A program made the translations under genes and the position numbers. This document shows, one piece after another, positions 13,101 through 24,751 of a stretch of DNA of 64,000 nt; positions within the stretch are counted from its first letter, which is position 1; each line of letters starts with the position of its first letter. A model generated the notes under the pieces. It was not told where the DNA came from, did not search any database, and was given only the letters and a program-made list of their open reading frames with translations. Source of the stretch: Parasponia andersonii (taxonomy: Eukaryota; Streptophyta; Magnoliopsida; Rosales; Cannabaceae); the NCBI GenBank assembly GCA_002914805.1, contig JXTB01000566.1, forward strand, positions 176,971 to 240,970, given 5' to 3'.

Positions 13101-15375
13101 CTAAGTCTCTTATTCCCAAGTTTTCAATAAGTCTAGTAATTATAAATAGTAGTATTCCTGTTTTTTTGGAAATAAGATTATTTCAATATTGGGAGTAACA
13201 AAAATGTATTTTTAGGTAATTCTAATTTTTTATTCTAAATTGTATTCAAAACTTGGCTTTTATCTTTAGATTCTGTTAACCCTCCCTCTTCTTCTTCTTC
13301 CTCTCTCTCTCTCTCTCTCACATTTGTCTTTTATATCTTTTGTTTGGGCTTTGCGATCTTTTGAGAAGAGTTACCCCTTTGTCTAATGCAAACAGATTTG
13401 GAACAGAAAATGGAAGATTAATTTACGTTTCTAGATCTGCTGTGTTACACCTGATTTTATCTAAAGCAGTTTTGTCTCTTCTTATCAGGCAAACTTGATA
13501 AGATCTGCCGCGGTGAACTATTTGTTGGATTCTGGGGTTCAGTGGGGTTCTGCACCTTCGGTAAAAGTGAGATCTACTGATTTCTGGATTCGTAATAGTA
13601 GTTCTTTTTTCTTACCTCCCCTGCCAAGACTTCTCTGTTGTACGTTATTTCTTTCTTGGGACTGGTTTTAAACACTGGTTTTGTGCAGGGTGTACGAGAT
13701 GCAGCTATCGAGTTACTGCACACTTTAGTAGCTGTGCACGCAGAGGTAATTAATGCATTGCTTTTGTTTAACTTGGTTGATAATTATCTTTTATCTGAAA
13801 CATAAACGGTTGTTTTCTCTGCTTAGCTATTTTTGGTAGGATGGATAAAGAATAAGAATGAGGAAGGATAAGAACCTAAGTGAGAAAAATGGAGACGAGG
13901 GGAATACTTTATTGTGTTTAGTGGACGAGAAAGAGAAAGGAGTAGGAAAAGACAGAATTTTGATCTGCTATTTCAGCATCTTATTAAATTATTCGTGTAA
14001 GGATTGGCTTTATATAACATAAAAAATAGTCTCTTTGATTTATCTCTTAATCAATCCAAAATGCAGGGACGAATTTTGGTAGCCTTAGGGATTTGTTCCT
14101 CTCCAATTCTCTGTACCCTCGTGTTCTCCTTTCTATTAAACAATCTAACATCCTAATAATACCTGCAACCCTATCCCTCCTTCCACTTTCTACTCTTGGC
14201 AAATAAGGGTTTTAAACTATTTTTTATGTTCCTATTATTTTTTATGCCTGAAGATAATCCATCACTAGTGAATTGCTAGGCTCAGGTCGTACTATGTTTT
14301 TTCTTTGTGGTTTTGAGTTAATCGGATCTGTGCAGAATGGCTTTACGTAATGTAGTTGCATAGCTAACTTATGACACCCTAATCAGAAGCAATTTCTTCC
14401 TTGCAGGTTTTTACTGGTGCGAAACCCCTTTTGGATAAGACACTTGGCATTCTTGTGGAAGGTCTAATTGATACATTTCTCAGCCTTTTCCATGAAAACA
14501 AGGACAAAGATCTTAGGTTGCTTGACGTCAATGGTTTTTGTCAGCTTATGCTTGAGGTAAATTTGTTGTCCTCGAGAAGTTTGGTTGGGTACAAATATTG
14601 CTATTTAGATGTCTCACAGGTTTCTTTGCCTTGTATACTGTGCAGCTTGAATATTTTGAGAGCATATTGAATCTTTATTTGACACCTGATGCGAGGGAGT
14701 CTTTGAAGTCGTTACAAGGGGTGCTTTTGGAGAAAGCTACTGAGAGTGCTACTGAGGCCGTGGAAAATCCAGGGCATCACCGACGACCAACCCGTGGAAG
14801 TGAGGATGCACTTGCAGATGATAGACAGCAAGGATTGAGTGTGTCACCAGATGACCTGATTGTAAGAACTTTCTCTAATTCTCTTGGCTTTCTTCCTGTT
14901 CTGTGTCTTTAACTATGACAAACCTCTCAGACAAACAATTAGTTGATAACAGATTTATCGTATTAATTTCACATTTTAGGTACATGCATAAAGAACGTTT
15001 GCATATTAGTAGGAATAGAAGCAATCTTTAGCCTTATGAATTGGGTTTTGTTTAATCTAGTAACTGCTGTCTTTAGTGGCTTTTCGAGACAACTGTTTTT
15101 CACTCAATTTGTTTCTTAACTCCTCTCTCTCAATTATTTCCATGTCTATATAGGCTCTTGCTCAGCAGTGTAGCTCTGACTTGCTACAATCAGAGCTTGA
15201 AAGGACTCGCATCAACACGGCATGCTTTGCAGATTCAATTCCTTTGGACTCGGTACCAGAACCTGTTAAATCTGCATATGCTTCCTTCAGGGGATCAATG
15301 GACTCTCCCAGCAGAAATTTCAGAGGAACACATGCAACTGGATCCCCGAGCTTCTCCCGCCAAAGACGTCGATGA
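1161..15375 (+). CDS. SEC5: Exocyst complex component SEC5 (21 exons, 1096 aa)
   Basis: Encodes the SEC5 subunit of the exocyst, the octameric complex that tethers secretory vesicles to the plasma membrane. Exons: 1161-1568, 2428-2579, 2739-2833, 3223-3417, 3918-4045, 4141-4299, 4982-5086, 6705-6779, 7193-7330, 7487-7669, 8758-8901, 10198-10324, 10405-10615, 11518-11633, 11723-11960, 12446-12539, 13489-13566, 13689-13745, 14407-14556, 14646-14861, 15154-15375. All joins keep frame and give 1096 residues, close to Arabidopsis SEC5A (about 1090). Recognisable stretches are the acidic N-terminus (MSSDSEELDEDELLQMALKE), the exon 4 block LFLSRIHQDTSAADLEAGAL, LQRFRTLFNLPS in exon 6, HIPAFWK in exon 10, GHHRRPTRGSEDALAD in exon 20 and the C-terminal SFSRQRRR. 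As in other plant SEC5 proteins I see no N-terminal Ral-binding Ig-like (TIG) domain. Intron 8 uses a GC donor. Identity is very secure; exon edges are hand-called. Confidence 0.95.
6780..7192 (+). other. GC-AG intron of SEC5 (intron 8)
   Basis: Exon 8 ends in codons for LNIQ and exon 9 starts with NQRIRGLLEKC, which matches the continuous homologue sequence. The only junction that keeps this is CAG|GCAAGG as donor (GC at 6780-6781) and TTTGCAG as acceptor ending at 7192. No GT at the boundary preserves the conserved residues. The donor otherwise pairs very well with U1, as is usual for GC introns. Confidence 0.88.
8293..8490 (+). repeat. Tandem duplication (period 102 nt) in SEC5 intron 10
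   Basis: Positions 8293-8387 and 8395-8490 are near copies; both begin GAATTCTAGTTTTCTCTCAG and end in a TTCTATAGCT motif. They differ by scattered substitutions, so the duplication is not very recent. It lies wholly within the intron between exons 10 and 11. Confidence 0.85.
9352..9687 (-). mobile_element. 5'-truncated LINE remnant in SEC5 intron 11, with target-site duplication
   Basis: On the minus strand the segment reads as the C-terminal tail of a plant L1-type reverse transcriptase protein (zf-RVT region): a block like WHTAFLAIFWAIWGERNNVF followed, across stops and frame changes, by residues like KFW...SDKEF. The 3' end of the element (low coordinates) is A-rich on the minus strand (TTTTATTTTTG on plus). 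A 15-nt direct repeat flanks it: CAAGACAAGATAGTC at 9337-9351 and CAAGACAAGACAGTC at 9688-9702, one mismatch. Together these features are those of a dead LINE copy inserted by target-primed reverse transcription, antisense to SEC5. Confidence 0.82.
11311..11334 (+). repeat. (CT)n microsatellite in SEC5 intron 13
   Basis: Short CT run between exons 13 and 14. A second CT tract follows at about 11378-11390 and an AT tract at about 11393-11402. Similar CT runs occur in other introns of the gene (about 6642-6657 and 13303-13319). Confidence 0.8.
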
Positions 15376-15973
15376 ATTTTTCAGTGATCCAGAATTTTCC
15401 AGTGTATGTTTGCAATGTTATGTTTTGGTTAATTGAGCGAAATTTAATTTTTATAATGGTAGTTTCTATATGAGCTGCTTTTTTTTTTTAATTATATCTT
15501 TTTTTTTTCCTCTGCCTTATTTCAACGGGCATTTACTGTTTGTATATGTTTTTTTGGCCATCTTTTTTGTCCTGATACTGTTAATAAATTTCCTGTCTAT
15601 TTATAATTTATTGATTTTCTATTGGGCATATTCCTTTGTCTATTTCGTGTAACTGGCCAGACTCTGAGTATTGACTTGGTATATTCGTCGTCATACTAGT
15701 TAAATGCAAACATTTAAACTTGCATATAAACGCGTATATTAGTACAACTATCAACAACCTAATATAATTTATCTCTTCTTATTTTATGAAAAATCCAAAA
15801 TATTTAGTGTTCTCTATTTTTCTTACCACATGAGAATACCATAATGGTAGCTTACCACTTGGGCTGACACGTTAGTCTCACTTGAACTATAAAACGTGTC
15901 AGAGTTGGGTGACCAGTTTGTTTAGAACTTGATCAACAAGATAGGTTATTTAATTTAAAATAAACGAAAAAGT

Positions 15974-16102
15974 ACATGAGTGTACTATAGATGATTGCAC
16001 TTCTTCAAGCAAATCAAAACATAGAACCTGTAAATGGGACATGAGTGTACTATAGATGAATGCATTTCTTCAAGCAAATAAAAACATAGACCCTGTAAAT
16101 GG
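15974..16102 (+). repeat. Tandem duplication, 65-nt period
   Basis: Two adjacent units each begin ACATGAGTGTACTATAGATG and end with CCTGTAAATGG. The second unit starts at 16039. Only a few substitutions separate them. Confidence 0.88.
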
Positions 16103-16577
16103 TCTGTTGCGGGTTATTTCCACATTAATTATGCGAAGTTGTGTCATGTCGAATGGTTCGTGTTCCGAGTTTGAGTTGAATATTTCATCTATAGTAGGCT
16201 GATCGTTTTACGATGTCCTTATTAATATCCTCAAAGACTGGCACCTCCTTTTCATCTGCACCTGAAAACAGTGATTAGGCTTTACCGGGACCTTCCTTCT
16301 TTTTGCATCTCATCTCTGGCATAGTCCAGTCCTTCGCATCTTCTTTTCCCTCTTTATATCGGAAACTGATTTTAAAAAGTAAATGTGTGTCCCACCCTTT
16401 CCTACTTTGTTTTGTGTGGTTTTTATGTTTGTTAGTACGTGAGTTTAAAAAGAGTACATTTTATGTTGAGTCATTATAACAGGATATATATATATATATT
16501 ATGGGTAAGAATTTTATATAAAAATATATAAATATTATATGGGTAGGATTTTTTTATTCTAGAAATTAATTTTTACA

Positions 16578-16682
16578 TTTAGATTTTAATCTAATAGTTA
16601 CAGTTAAATACATTGGAACAAATTCCAATATAAATTAAATGATAGCACTTAGTTTTGTAACCGTTAGATTAAAATCTAGCGA
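16578..16682. repeat. Imperfect inverted repeat (hairpin element)
   Basis: The left arm holds AGATTTTAATCTAATAGTTAC; the right arm holds GTAACCGTTAGATTAAAATCT, its reverse complement except for one or two changes. The arms are about 50 nt apart and the block lies between two AT microsatellites. Probably the core of a small MITE, but ends and a target duplication are not clear. Confidence 0.6.
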
Positions 16683-16762
16683 TCAAAATTGAATTATTTA
16701 TCGATAGGAAAAATTTAACGGTCAAAATTAAATTCTCTATCAATGAGAAATAAAAAAATCTC

Positions 16763-16794
<32 letters not shown>

Positions 16795-17431
16795 CATTTT
16801 ATAGAGTTGTCAACTCTAGGTTAAGTTATTAGATTGGGCGAATTGATAGACCCACTTAAAAGTTAAAACCACATCAAGAATATAGAATATGTTAACTTGA
16901 ATTTTAGGGAGAAAAGGAATCAAATTCTGAGAAATTTCATTTTCTCTTATTTGGATTTTATAAAAGATGAAATGAAAAAAATATTATGAAGAAATTTTAA
17001 GAGATGCGTAATTTTGAAGAATTTAGATTATAATAAAAAGATTTTGAAAATAAAGTTTTATAGTATTTTAGGAAAATATTTCCCTCTTTTTTCTAAGTTT
17101 TCTCTAAATTTTTGGAGGGAAAAAAAAATCAATGATTTAATTTTCTCTTGTTTGAATTCAGATAAAAAAAAATGATGTTTTTCGTTTTTTTTTTCCTTCA
17201 GAGTTAAATTTGATATCTGACTTTGAGTATATGTAAAACTTTAACAAATTAATTAAAAATGGAGAAAATTTCAAAATAAAGTGCCATAAAATTTAGGAAA
17301 ATATTTTCCTCTTTTTGATCCTTGACTTTTCTCCTAAAATTCAAATTCCAAATGTAGTCCTATTTTTCCCTTATGAGGCATACGACGAATTTTCACCCTA
17401 TATTATGGTCTAAATTCCAAACATAACCTTA

Positions 17432-18089
17432 GGTAGTGTTTGGTATAAGGTAATGGATAATGGGATAGAATTGGGATTCTTTAGGAATTCTTATTCTATT
17501 ATTTGGTTAATTTTTTAACTCAAGAATAACTATTACAACGGAAACGACAATTCCAACAACAACGAATAGATATGTCATTTCTAAACTAAATTGGTAGAAA
17601 AATGATTCCATTCCACCCTTAAATTTACTATGCCTTATTTGCCCTTTCTTCTTCTTCAATCTTTGCTACCCATTAACCTGATGGTAATAAAAAAAATTGA
17701 TTTATATTTTCATGATATATTTATTATTTTTTGGCACATAATTTTTTGGTTTTAATTTTCTTGATTTTTCTTATTCATATTTGTTTGGTTATCCTTAATT
17801 TTTATATTAATTTGATTATTTTTCATCTCGTACAATGGCTAAAGGTAATTTAGTCTTTATGTATTTTATAAATATTTAAAAATAATTAATATATTTGTCT
17901 CTTAAAATCATTGGTTTATGAAAAAAAAATCAATGTTTATGTTAATTTAATAGTAATAAACCAAACACAATAATTCTAATTAAGAAGTTCATTCGAAAAT
18001 AACAATCAAGAATCAATTTTCTATTATATTCTGTTGCTATTACCGTTACCGTTCATTTTCCAATTTTGATTTGTAAACCAAACGGGACC
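17432..18089. mobile_element. Tourist-like (PIF/Harbinger) MITE, about 658 bp
   Basis: The left end reads GGTAGTGTTTGGTATAAGG and the right end, on the other strand, GGTCCCGTTTGGTTTACAAA. Both share the GGnnnnGTTTGGT signature of Harbinger termini. A TTA precedes the left end and TTT follows the right, so the 3-bp target duplication is imperfect. It carries no ORF and is AT-rich inside. The ends resemble those of the Harbinger element at 58987-63505. It lies about 270 bp upstream of the next gene's start codon. Confidence 0.65.
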
Positions 18090-18359
18090 TTTAGGGTATA
18101 AGGCGCTCGAAGAATTTTCACCCCATAGTGGTGGTGGGTCCACAATAAACGCCAGCCGTAAATACCGAGAAGGGGCGGTTCCAAAGCGGAGCACCCGAGA
18201 CCAAGAGATGGTATCTACTATTTTAGTGTTTTTTTTTTTTATTTTTTTTATTACGAATTCAATTCATTCTTAATGGTTAAGTTAAGGCCAACATCTCAAA
18301 CCATATAGATTATAGATGATAAATAGGTGAAAGGGGGTGGTGCTTTGGGGTTTCGTAGA
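18090..18359 (+). promoter_or_regulatory. Promoter and leader of the I9-inhibitor gene
   Basis: About 270 bp between the Tourist-like MITE and the ATG. It contains a T-rich tract (18230-18250) and, in frame with the coding sequence, a stop (TAG 18324-18326) that makes the ATG at 18360 the first in-frame start. No TATA box is confidently identified. Confidence 0.45.
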
Positions 18360-19133
18360 ATGCTCTCTCGTACGAATCTTTTATTCTTCTTCTTCTTCTT
18401 CTTCTTCTTCTTCTTCTCCGCATCCCTCTTGCTTTTGATACCTCAGATCGCAATGGCGGAACAATCGTCTCCCACCACCACAGCGGCTTCCTCTTCTCCT
18501 GCTTCTGCTTCGGAATCGGCGGTTCACATCGTTTACACCGAACAGCCACAGAACAACGAGGAGCCTGAGGCTTACCACATTCGAACCCTAGCCTCCGTCC
18601 TTGGCAGGTTTGTGTTTTTCTCCCTCTTTATTTTCTGTTTGTTTCCCGCGAAAATCGATAATTTCACTTTTGTTTTGATGGGGGCTTTTGATTTTTATAT
18701 TAACATTGTGGTGCAGTGAGGAGGCGGCCAAGGAGGCTCTGGTTTACAGTTACAAGAACGCAGCTAGTGGATTCTCCGCTAAGCTCACTCCGGAGCAGGT
18801 CTCCCAGATTGCAAGTAAGCCTCTTTTCCCTTTTTATTTATTTATTTATTTTTAATAAAAGTAATAGTTTTATATTTTGAGAGCAGCGGATGTATAAATA
18901 CTCCTCAAAAATTTATATGATCTGCGGATTTTTTATTGTATAAACATAAAAAATTAAAGTAAACGCAGTACACAGACCTTGTTCTACTTCAAATTATTCT
19001 AAATATATGACTATAAGCATATAACAGTAGAATTATAAATAAATAGATAGAGTACACAATACAATATGTAAGTAGTGGTTAGAGAGAGGTGAGAGAAAGG
19101 TAGATCAACCACAGAGAAAGAGGAAAGAGAAGC

Positions 19134-19182
<49 letters not shown>

Positions 19183-21247
19183 TGTAAGAACTTGTTGAAG
19201 AGTGAGTACAACAGAAACAAGCAAAAGGTGGACCCAGGGATTTTCATTTCCTCACCTATTTTTGAGGAATTTGAAATCCCTGAATTCTTTGAAAATTTTC
19301 CAGCGAACTTTCCTTCGGATTTTCTTTCTCATTTTTTTTGGTTACCAAACATGAGAAAATAAAATCCTCTACTTTTCCAGGTTCCAAACAGAGCCTTAGA
19401 AGTTGAGGTTTCCTTCAAGTTTATTTGGGACTGTGTCCCTTTAGGTTTTCTGATAATTTTTCTCTCTTGGTATGTGGTTTCAGTTAGTATGTGATTTTCA
19501 GTTGCAATTTCTCTTATTCGTTTCAAAGTGCAAATCATGGAGAAATTAGGATTTTTAGAATAGATAGCTAGGATGTTTATTTCGATAAATGTGGAGTTTC
19601 TATGGCCTATGGGAGCTTCTATGGTTTTGGTATCAAGTTGAATCGAGTCATCAGTAATATGACAAATAAGGGTATCATATTGGATAAACTGCTTGTTTTA
19701 AAAGGCAATTATAATTCAAATTAGTATTTATAATGTTTTAGTTTCCTCTTGTACGGCATAGAAATTTAATCTCTGTAGTTGTACATCAGTTCTATGTTTA
19801 TCAGCCTTCGCATGATGGTTGATATGATCCATGATTTGCCATGTATTTTTCGAATTATTTAAACTCTAGCAAAATGATTGATCCAGTTTTCTCACGTGTG
19901 CTCTTTAAGCCAGAATAAAAAAAGAATAGAAAAGAGCCTAATGTCAGGTTGCAGCTTGGTCATAATCCTTAAGACTAGGTCACGAATGCGTATACGTCTA
20001 TGATTAGACATGTTGGGCATTTGTTGAGATGCTATATTAGGTTTCTTTTGAAGGATTAGTGAAATCTTCCATCCTCAGAAAGCTTGTTATGAATCCCGTT
20101 CAGTTATACTTAAGTTGGGTCATAAGAACTGGTCTATTAGGTAGACTATAGTCTACAGATAACTCGATATTAGTTCTGACTTTGGACTGTAAGATTAAAT
20201 TTCACGCTAATTCAGAATTCTTTTGCAATATCTCTTTTTTTGAGGGGTGTATATTTATGTAATATGTCAATCTAATGTAGGAACTAGAATCATTACGACC
20301 TACTGCTCCTACCTTCCTGCTTTCCCTTCCAAAATAATGGAACCAGTTTTATTTTGGCTAGTTCTAGTCAGTCAGTTTGCATTTTAGCTTTTGGGGCTCG
20401 GGCTTCTTTGCTTGAGGGGGTTTCCGCTGGGTTCTTCTAGATATAATAGTAGATGTTGTTTGTATCACGCAGCTTTTGTTGCATCTTTTTTATCCTCTTT
20501 GCTTAACAATTAGTCCCAATGTATACTCCGTCTAATATCATCTGAAAGCCCGTGTTCCTTTAAAAGTGCACTTGTTTTCTTGTCTACTAGCCCTTGGGAA
20601 ATAAGAGCTCATGATGCTAATTGAAAATGCCCAACTGTGGTTCATATTTTGCTTCACTGCCTGTCTGCCTTTAAATACTGTTTTGGCTGCTGTTACATGA
20701 ATCAGATCTTGTCATCTTGGTTGGATTTCCTTTGAGATGTGTCTTTGGTGGTAGCGAATTTTGGAGGTTTTAGTGATGATGTGGCATTGTGCAGTGTTTA
20801 CTTAATTTGGCTCCTACTTCTTTGCTTGGAAAGAAAAAAGAGAACTTTCAATTATATTTATCGAGATGAATCATAGTAATGGGCTATTCTCAGATATACA
20901 ATTTGTTGTTGTGGCCATCTAGTGGGGCCTTGGGGTAGTTAGAGATATTTACTTATTCTAATTAGTTTAAACTGAAGGATGTGGTTTGATCAAGTCTCCT
21001 GATTTTGGGTACTCTTTTCCCATACAAAAAGAGAAAGAAAGGGGAAAAAAAGACTTTTTTTTATTAGCACAACCCATAATGCTCCTGTACGAGGGAAAGA
21101 TCAAAGGAAAAAGAAAATTAAGGAGAGAGAAAACTCGTTGCTGATTATAGTGTGCTTGTTTTTCTATTGGCAGAACAACCAGGCGTTCTTCAGGTTGTCC
21201 CAAACAGGAAGCTGGAACTGCATTCAGGAAAAGGGATGTTACATTGA
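18360..21247 (+). CDS. SPI-1: Subtilisin propeptide-like inhibitor (I9 family), secreted, 139 aa
   Basis: Likely orthologue of Arabidopsis At1g71950 (SUBTILISIN PROPEPTIDE-LIKE INHIBITOR 1), a stand-alone I9 domain that inhibits plant subtilases in the secretory or extracellular space. Exons 18360-18607, 18717-18814 and 21174-21247 join in frame. Residues 1-33 form a signal peptide: MLSRTNLL, eleven Phe, then [14 protein letters not shown] with probable cleavage after AMA. A Ser/Thr/Ala-rich linker follows, then the I9 domain from about residue 61: VHIVYTEQP, a helix with [34 protein letters not shown], and [13 protein letters not shown]. There is no S8 protease domain, so this is an inhibitor and not a truncated subtilase. 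Intron 2 is long (18815-21173). The alternative in-frame ATG at 18453 (MAEQSS) would delete the signal peptide. The symbol is assigned by homology recalled from memory. Confidence 0.9.
18384..18416 (+). repeat. In-frame (TTC)11 microsatellite encoding poly-Phe
   Basis: Eleven consecutive TTC codons fill residues 9-19, the hydrophobic core of the predicted signal peptide. Slippage would change the length of this core by whole residues without a frameshift. Confidence 0.95.
19134..19181 (+). repeat. Compound (TG)n(AG)n microsatellite in intron 2 of the I9-inhibitor gene
   Basis: A GT/TG run passes straight into an AG run of about 14 units. It is wholly intronic. Short ORFs predicted across it are artefacts of the repeat. 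Confidence 0.93.
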
Positions 21248-22244
21248 AGAAATAAACTTCATGGGTTAATAACAAGCTGCTGTATAAAGTTGTCTCCGTT
21301 TGTTTAATGAGCCAGATGGACTTGGCATGCTCTTTTGTAGTGTGTGACTTTTAATAAGGCTCCGAAATTGGATTATATGAGGTGTTTGTAAATATATGTG
21401 GATTTGATAACATCGTGAGAAGTATAAAAATATGTTTCTCCAACTGGCCTTCGTGAAACCTATCTGTTCCCATCAAATATAGTATCTCTTATGAACATTC
21501 CATAAAGTATTTCGCTTTTGTCACTGAAAAATCACTCTGGATTAATTACCCTAAAGGCCCTCATAATATTGAGAAAGTCTTATTTTGGTTTCTGAAACTT
21601 GAATATTTCTGTTCTAAATATGTTCTCTGTATTTTCAGTCTGCCCGATTATATCTGAACAATTTGTTACTTTAGAGGTTCTGTCAGAAGTCAAAGGCAAA
21701 TTGTATGTTCCACTGAAATTATGCGTTTTAATTCGACTTTTAGTCGATGGTTCACTGAGAAATCGTTTTGTAAAGCAGCCTAGTATAATGGAGAATCTAA
21801 TACGCTTGTACTAATCCTGAAAAATCGTCTTCTAGAGTTCAGGTCAGGATAGTGGCATATCCAGAAACCATTGTCCTAAGCTTCCTGCTCGTCTCCCGTC
21901 GATCTGCTTGTCAACTGACGAGAAATAGGAATCTCGGCAAGAACAGTTGGGCATTGCCATGTAACTTGGGCTCCTCTGTTTCTACTTTCCAAGGTATTCA
22001 ACTCTCTCATTTTGGGGCTTGAGTTAGGAGTTTTATCTTTTACTAAAGTCAAGTACTTATTACGACAAGTAGTTCAACGCTCAATTCCAATCACTCATGT
22101 CTCACTGGTCACCATCATCAATAATGAACTTCGTTTAAATACTTCTGTAGATAAACTTTCTTTAAATACTTCTACTTTCTATTGAGATATTACATCATTA
22201 CAATAAATTTGGAGTCTTAGAATAAATTTTCTGTTAGAACCTGT

Positions 22245-22462
22245 ATGTACGGAGGGAAAAAATTTTGTGAGGGAAAAGTTAAGCAGAAAGAGGAAAATAT
22301 TTTTCTAAAATTTTAAAATTTTATTTTAAACTTTTGGTTTTACTAATTGATCTCTCAAAATTCTATATACTGTATCAAATCTTTTTTTAAAAATTACTAT
22401 TTTTTAATCCAAATAAGAGAATAAAATCTTTTGAATTTTTTTTCTTCTTTTCCCTCCAAAGT
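22245..22462. mobile_element. Small MITE-like element with GGAGGGAAAA termini
   Basis: The left end reads GGAGGGAAAAAATTTTG; the right end carries TTTTCCCTCC, giving an inverted terminal GGAGGGAAAA. The interior shares GAGGAAAATATTTTTCTAAAA with the AT-rich stretch at about 17050-17330, suggesting one family. No clear target duplication. Confidence 0.5.
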
Positions 22463-23099
22463 CCAAGTTCCAAAACGGAATTTTGTTGTAATTTATGCCA
22501 TGCAGCTTGCAAAAAGTATAGAGATAGAGGGTCAAATCACCTCGAATATTACTACTTTTTCTTTAGTATGTGAGATTATTTTCTTCTACAATATTTAATG
22601 TGCCAAGTTGAACAAAAGAACCAATATTAATGTCGTCTTCCAAACTAGCTATTTTTCATTTTGTTAGTTTTATAATTTGAAAGTGAAGTGTACGGTGATT
22701 GGAAGCTGTGTGCCAGCTGCATTTTCTTTTTTAACTCGTTTTTACGTTCTTGAGTCTTACTGTTTCTCCTGTTTTGACATATAGAATCCACTACAATATT
22801 TCATATTTAATCAAATATTATTTCTTTGTGCATCAACGAGATCGTTGTAACCATTGTTAATCTTGTAAACAATTTATCCGAGCAAAATTGTTGACTTTTG
22901 GCACCTCTTGCTTTCAGTGACTGATCAAGGATTTTGTATATAATTTTTTTCAATATACGGGTATAACATCTCTCCTTGCTATAATTATCAGTCAAATTTT
23001 GTCCATATAAATAACTTTTGCTTATGCTATTTATTTATTTAAATTGATTCGGGAGAAAGAGATTCAATCTTAGGACCTCTGGAAAAGACATGGCTATAC

Positions 23100-24330
23100 T
23101 AAGTTTTTTCTTCAAGTACATTTTGTTGATTTATAAAAGTTTTAATTTTAGTCACTTTTATTTTGAAGATAACAAACATTTGATACAGTACTAATATTTT
23201 GACTTAAGTGTGTATTTAAATTGTTTAAAAAGTTTTAACTCAAGTTAATCAAAAAATCAAATTTAAAAATAGATGCATATAGACTTATTAGAATCAACCT
23301 TGAGAATGATCAATCAAAGTAGAAGACCGTGTTTAGATAAGAATTTAGAAAATACCAAAAGGCTATTAGAATCTAAAAAATACCAAAAAGAGGTCAACCC
23401 TGCAGCAAGTGGCAATTGACTAGTTTCAAAGAACTGTCGACCGGTCATTCGTCTGGGTCAATATGACCATTCAAAAATGACCGTTGCAAGCGCACTAACT
23501 ATCGGCTAATTTTGATAGTCGACTGTAAACTTATTTGGTTGACCAATTTTGGCAGAGATTGCATTATAACAGTAAAAATGGCTAGTTTTCTCAACAATTT
23601 ATATAAAGGAGCTTATTTAAAACTTGCATAACATCTTGCACGAACTTATACTGTTATCCAACTATTTTTAAAGTGCAGAAACTTATTTCTACGTAGAATT
23701 AACTCTCAAATCATATGGAGTCAATCTTAAAGTATCTATTGTACATTGTTCTCAAATGTTCTGAGCTAAAATTGTATTTATTACTTTTCTGGAGAAAGTT
23801 CTTAAGTGTATTTATTCTCGATTATTGAAAAACCAATTAAGTTGAGGTGAGGTTGGCGCTAGAGTCATAATAAACAACCTGTATGTAGGTGAAATTGCCA
23901 TCAGAGTCTAAATGACCCGTAAGTTAGTGAGGTTGACACCAATAGACTGTATAGGTAAAGGTGGTACTGAAGTCTAAACAATCCATGATTAGACATAATA
24001 GATCTAGAGTCAAAACTATTATAAAGGTTTGGGTGAGCCTTAAGAATTATTCACTTCGATTGTAGAAGGAACTGTTAAACCCACATCCTTGATCTGATTA
24101 GTGGAAAGTTCAAAACAAGTTATTGAAAGTCAGAAATGTAGACAAATCGTCATATTTGTTGAATCTCGTAAAAATCGAGTTTACATTTCCTCTATCTTTA
24201 TACTCTTTATTTTATTGCAAACTATTTGATTGAGTGTTTGATATATAGTATGCTTAGTAATATTGTTCTTTTAGCATAAAAGTTTCAAAATAATGATTTA
24301 TGGTTTATGTAGTTGAAAAGTTTCTTAAAA
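23100..24330 (+). mobile_element. Possible decayed LTR (Copia-like 3' part)
   Basis: No protein remnant. The segment has the layout of a Copia-type LTR end: a G-rich middle with GTAGGTGAAATT and GTGAGGTTGACACC, then AACCCACATCCTTGATCTGATTAG-like text, then a pyrimidine-rich ACATTTCCTCTATC. This resemblance is from memory of such LTRs; neither end nor a target duplication could be placed. Confidence 0.3.
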
Positions 24331-24389
24331 AGTTTTAAAATTCAATTTATCTTCTCTTGGTTTTTCAATCTTGGGCTAACACATTTTGT

Positions 24390-24427
<38 letters not shown>

Positions 24428-24751
24428 TCTTTTTTTCTTTGGTGAAAAGTCTTGGTGGACATTTTGATTAGGTGACATTTTGAGTATTTATAAGAAATGA
24501 CTATTTTTGTCGCCTATTTAATAAATGACTTTTTATCTTTTATTTTGGGATAATATAAAAAAAAATCCATCACTTTTCGTGTTTTATAAAAAAAAAACTC
24601 ACACATTTTTATTTATATAAAATTAGACCTTCAATTTGCGTTCTTATTAAATAAGACTACGGTCACACATTTAGTCAAAATCAGAACTCAAGTTTGTTGA
24701 AAAAAATGATGATGGTATCGTTTAAACTCATAAAACATATATTAGAAGTAA

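Larger units (their letters stand above)
15376..17431. other. Intergenic DNA between SEC5 and the I9-inhibitor gene, with small repeats
   Basis: Starts with the probable SEC5 3' UTR. It then holds a 65-nt tandem duplication (15974-16102), AT microsatellites near 16484-16499 and 16766-16793, an inverted repeat (about 16578-16602 against 16656-16682), and from about 16890 an AT-rich stretch with GGAGGGAAAA and TTTTCCTC motifs. The latter resembles the element at 22240-22480. No gene is seen. Confidence 0.6.
21248..24751. other. Intergenic DNA with degraded repeats downstream of the I9-inhibitor gene
   Basis: Contains the probable 3' UTR of the inhibitor gene, a small GGAGGGAAA-bounded element (about 22245-22462), a stretch at about 23100-24330 that has the look of a decayed LTR end (see separate entry), and an AT microsatellite (24391-24422). 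No coding gene recognised. Confidence 0.55.

Noticed and set aside
13835..14225. A MITE in SEC5 intron 18
   Set aside because: Some complementary words (GAGGAAGGATAAG and TCCCTCCTTCC) suggest ends, but they cannot be aligned convincingly and no target duplication is visible.
18327..18359. Possible upstream extension of the I9-inhibitor protein (MKGGGALGFRR)
   Set aside because: The codon at 18327 is GTG, directly after an in-frame TAG; the first ATG is 18360 and gives a sensible signal peptide.
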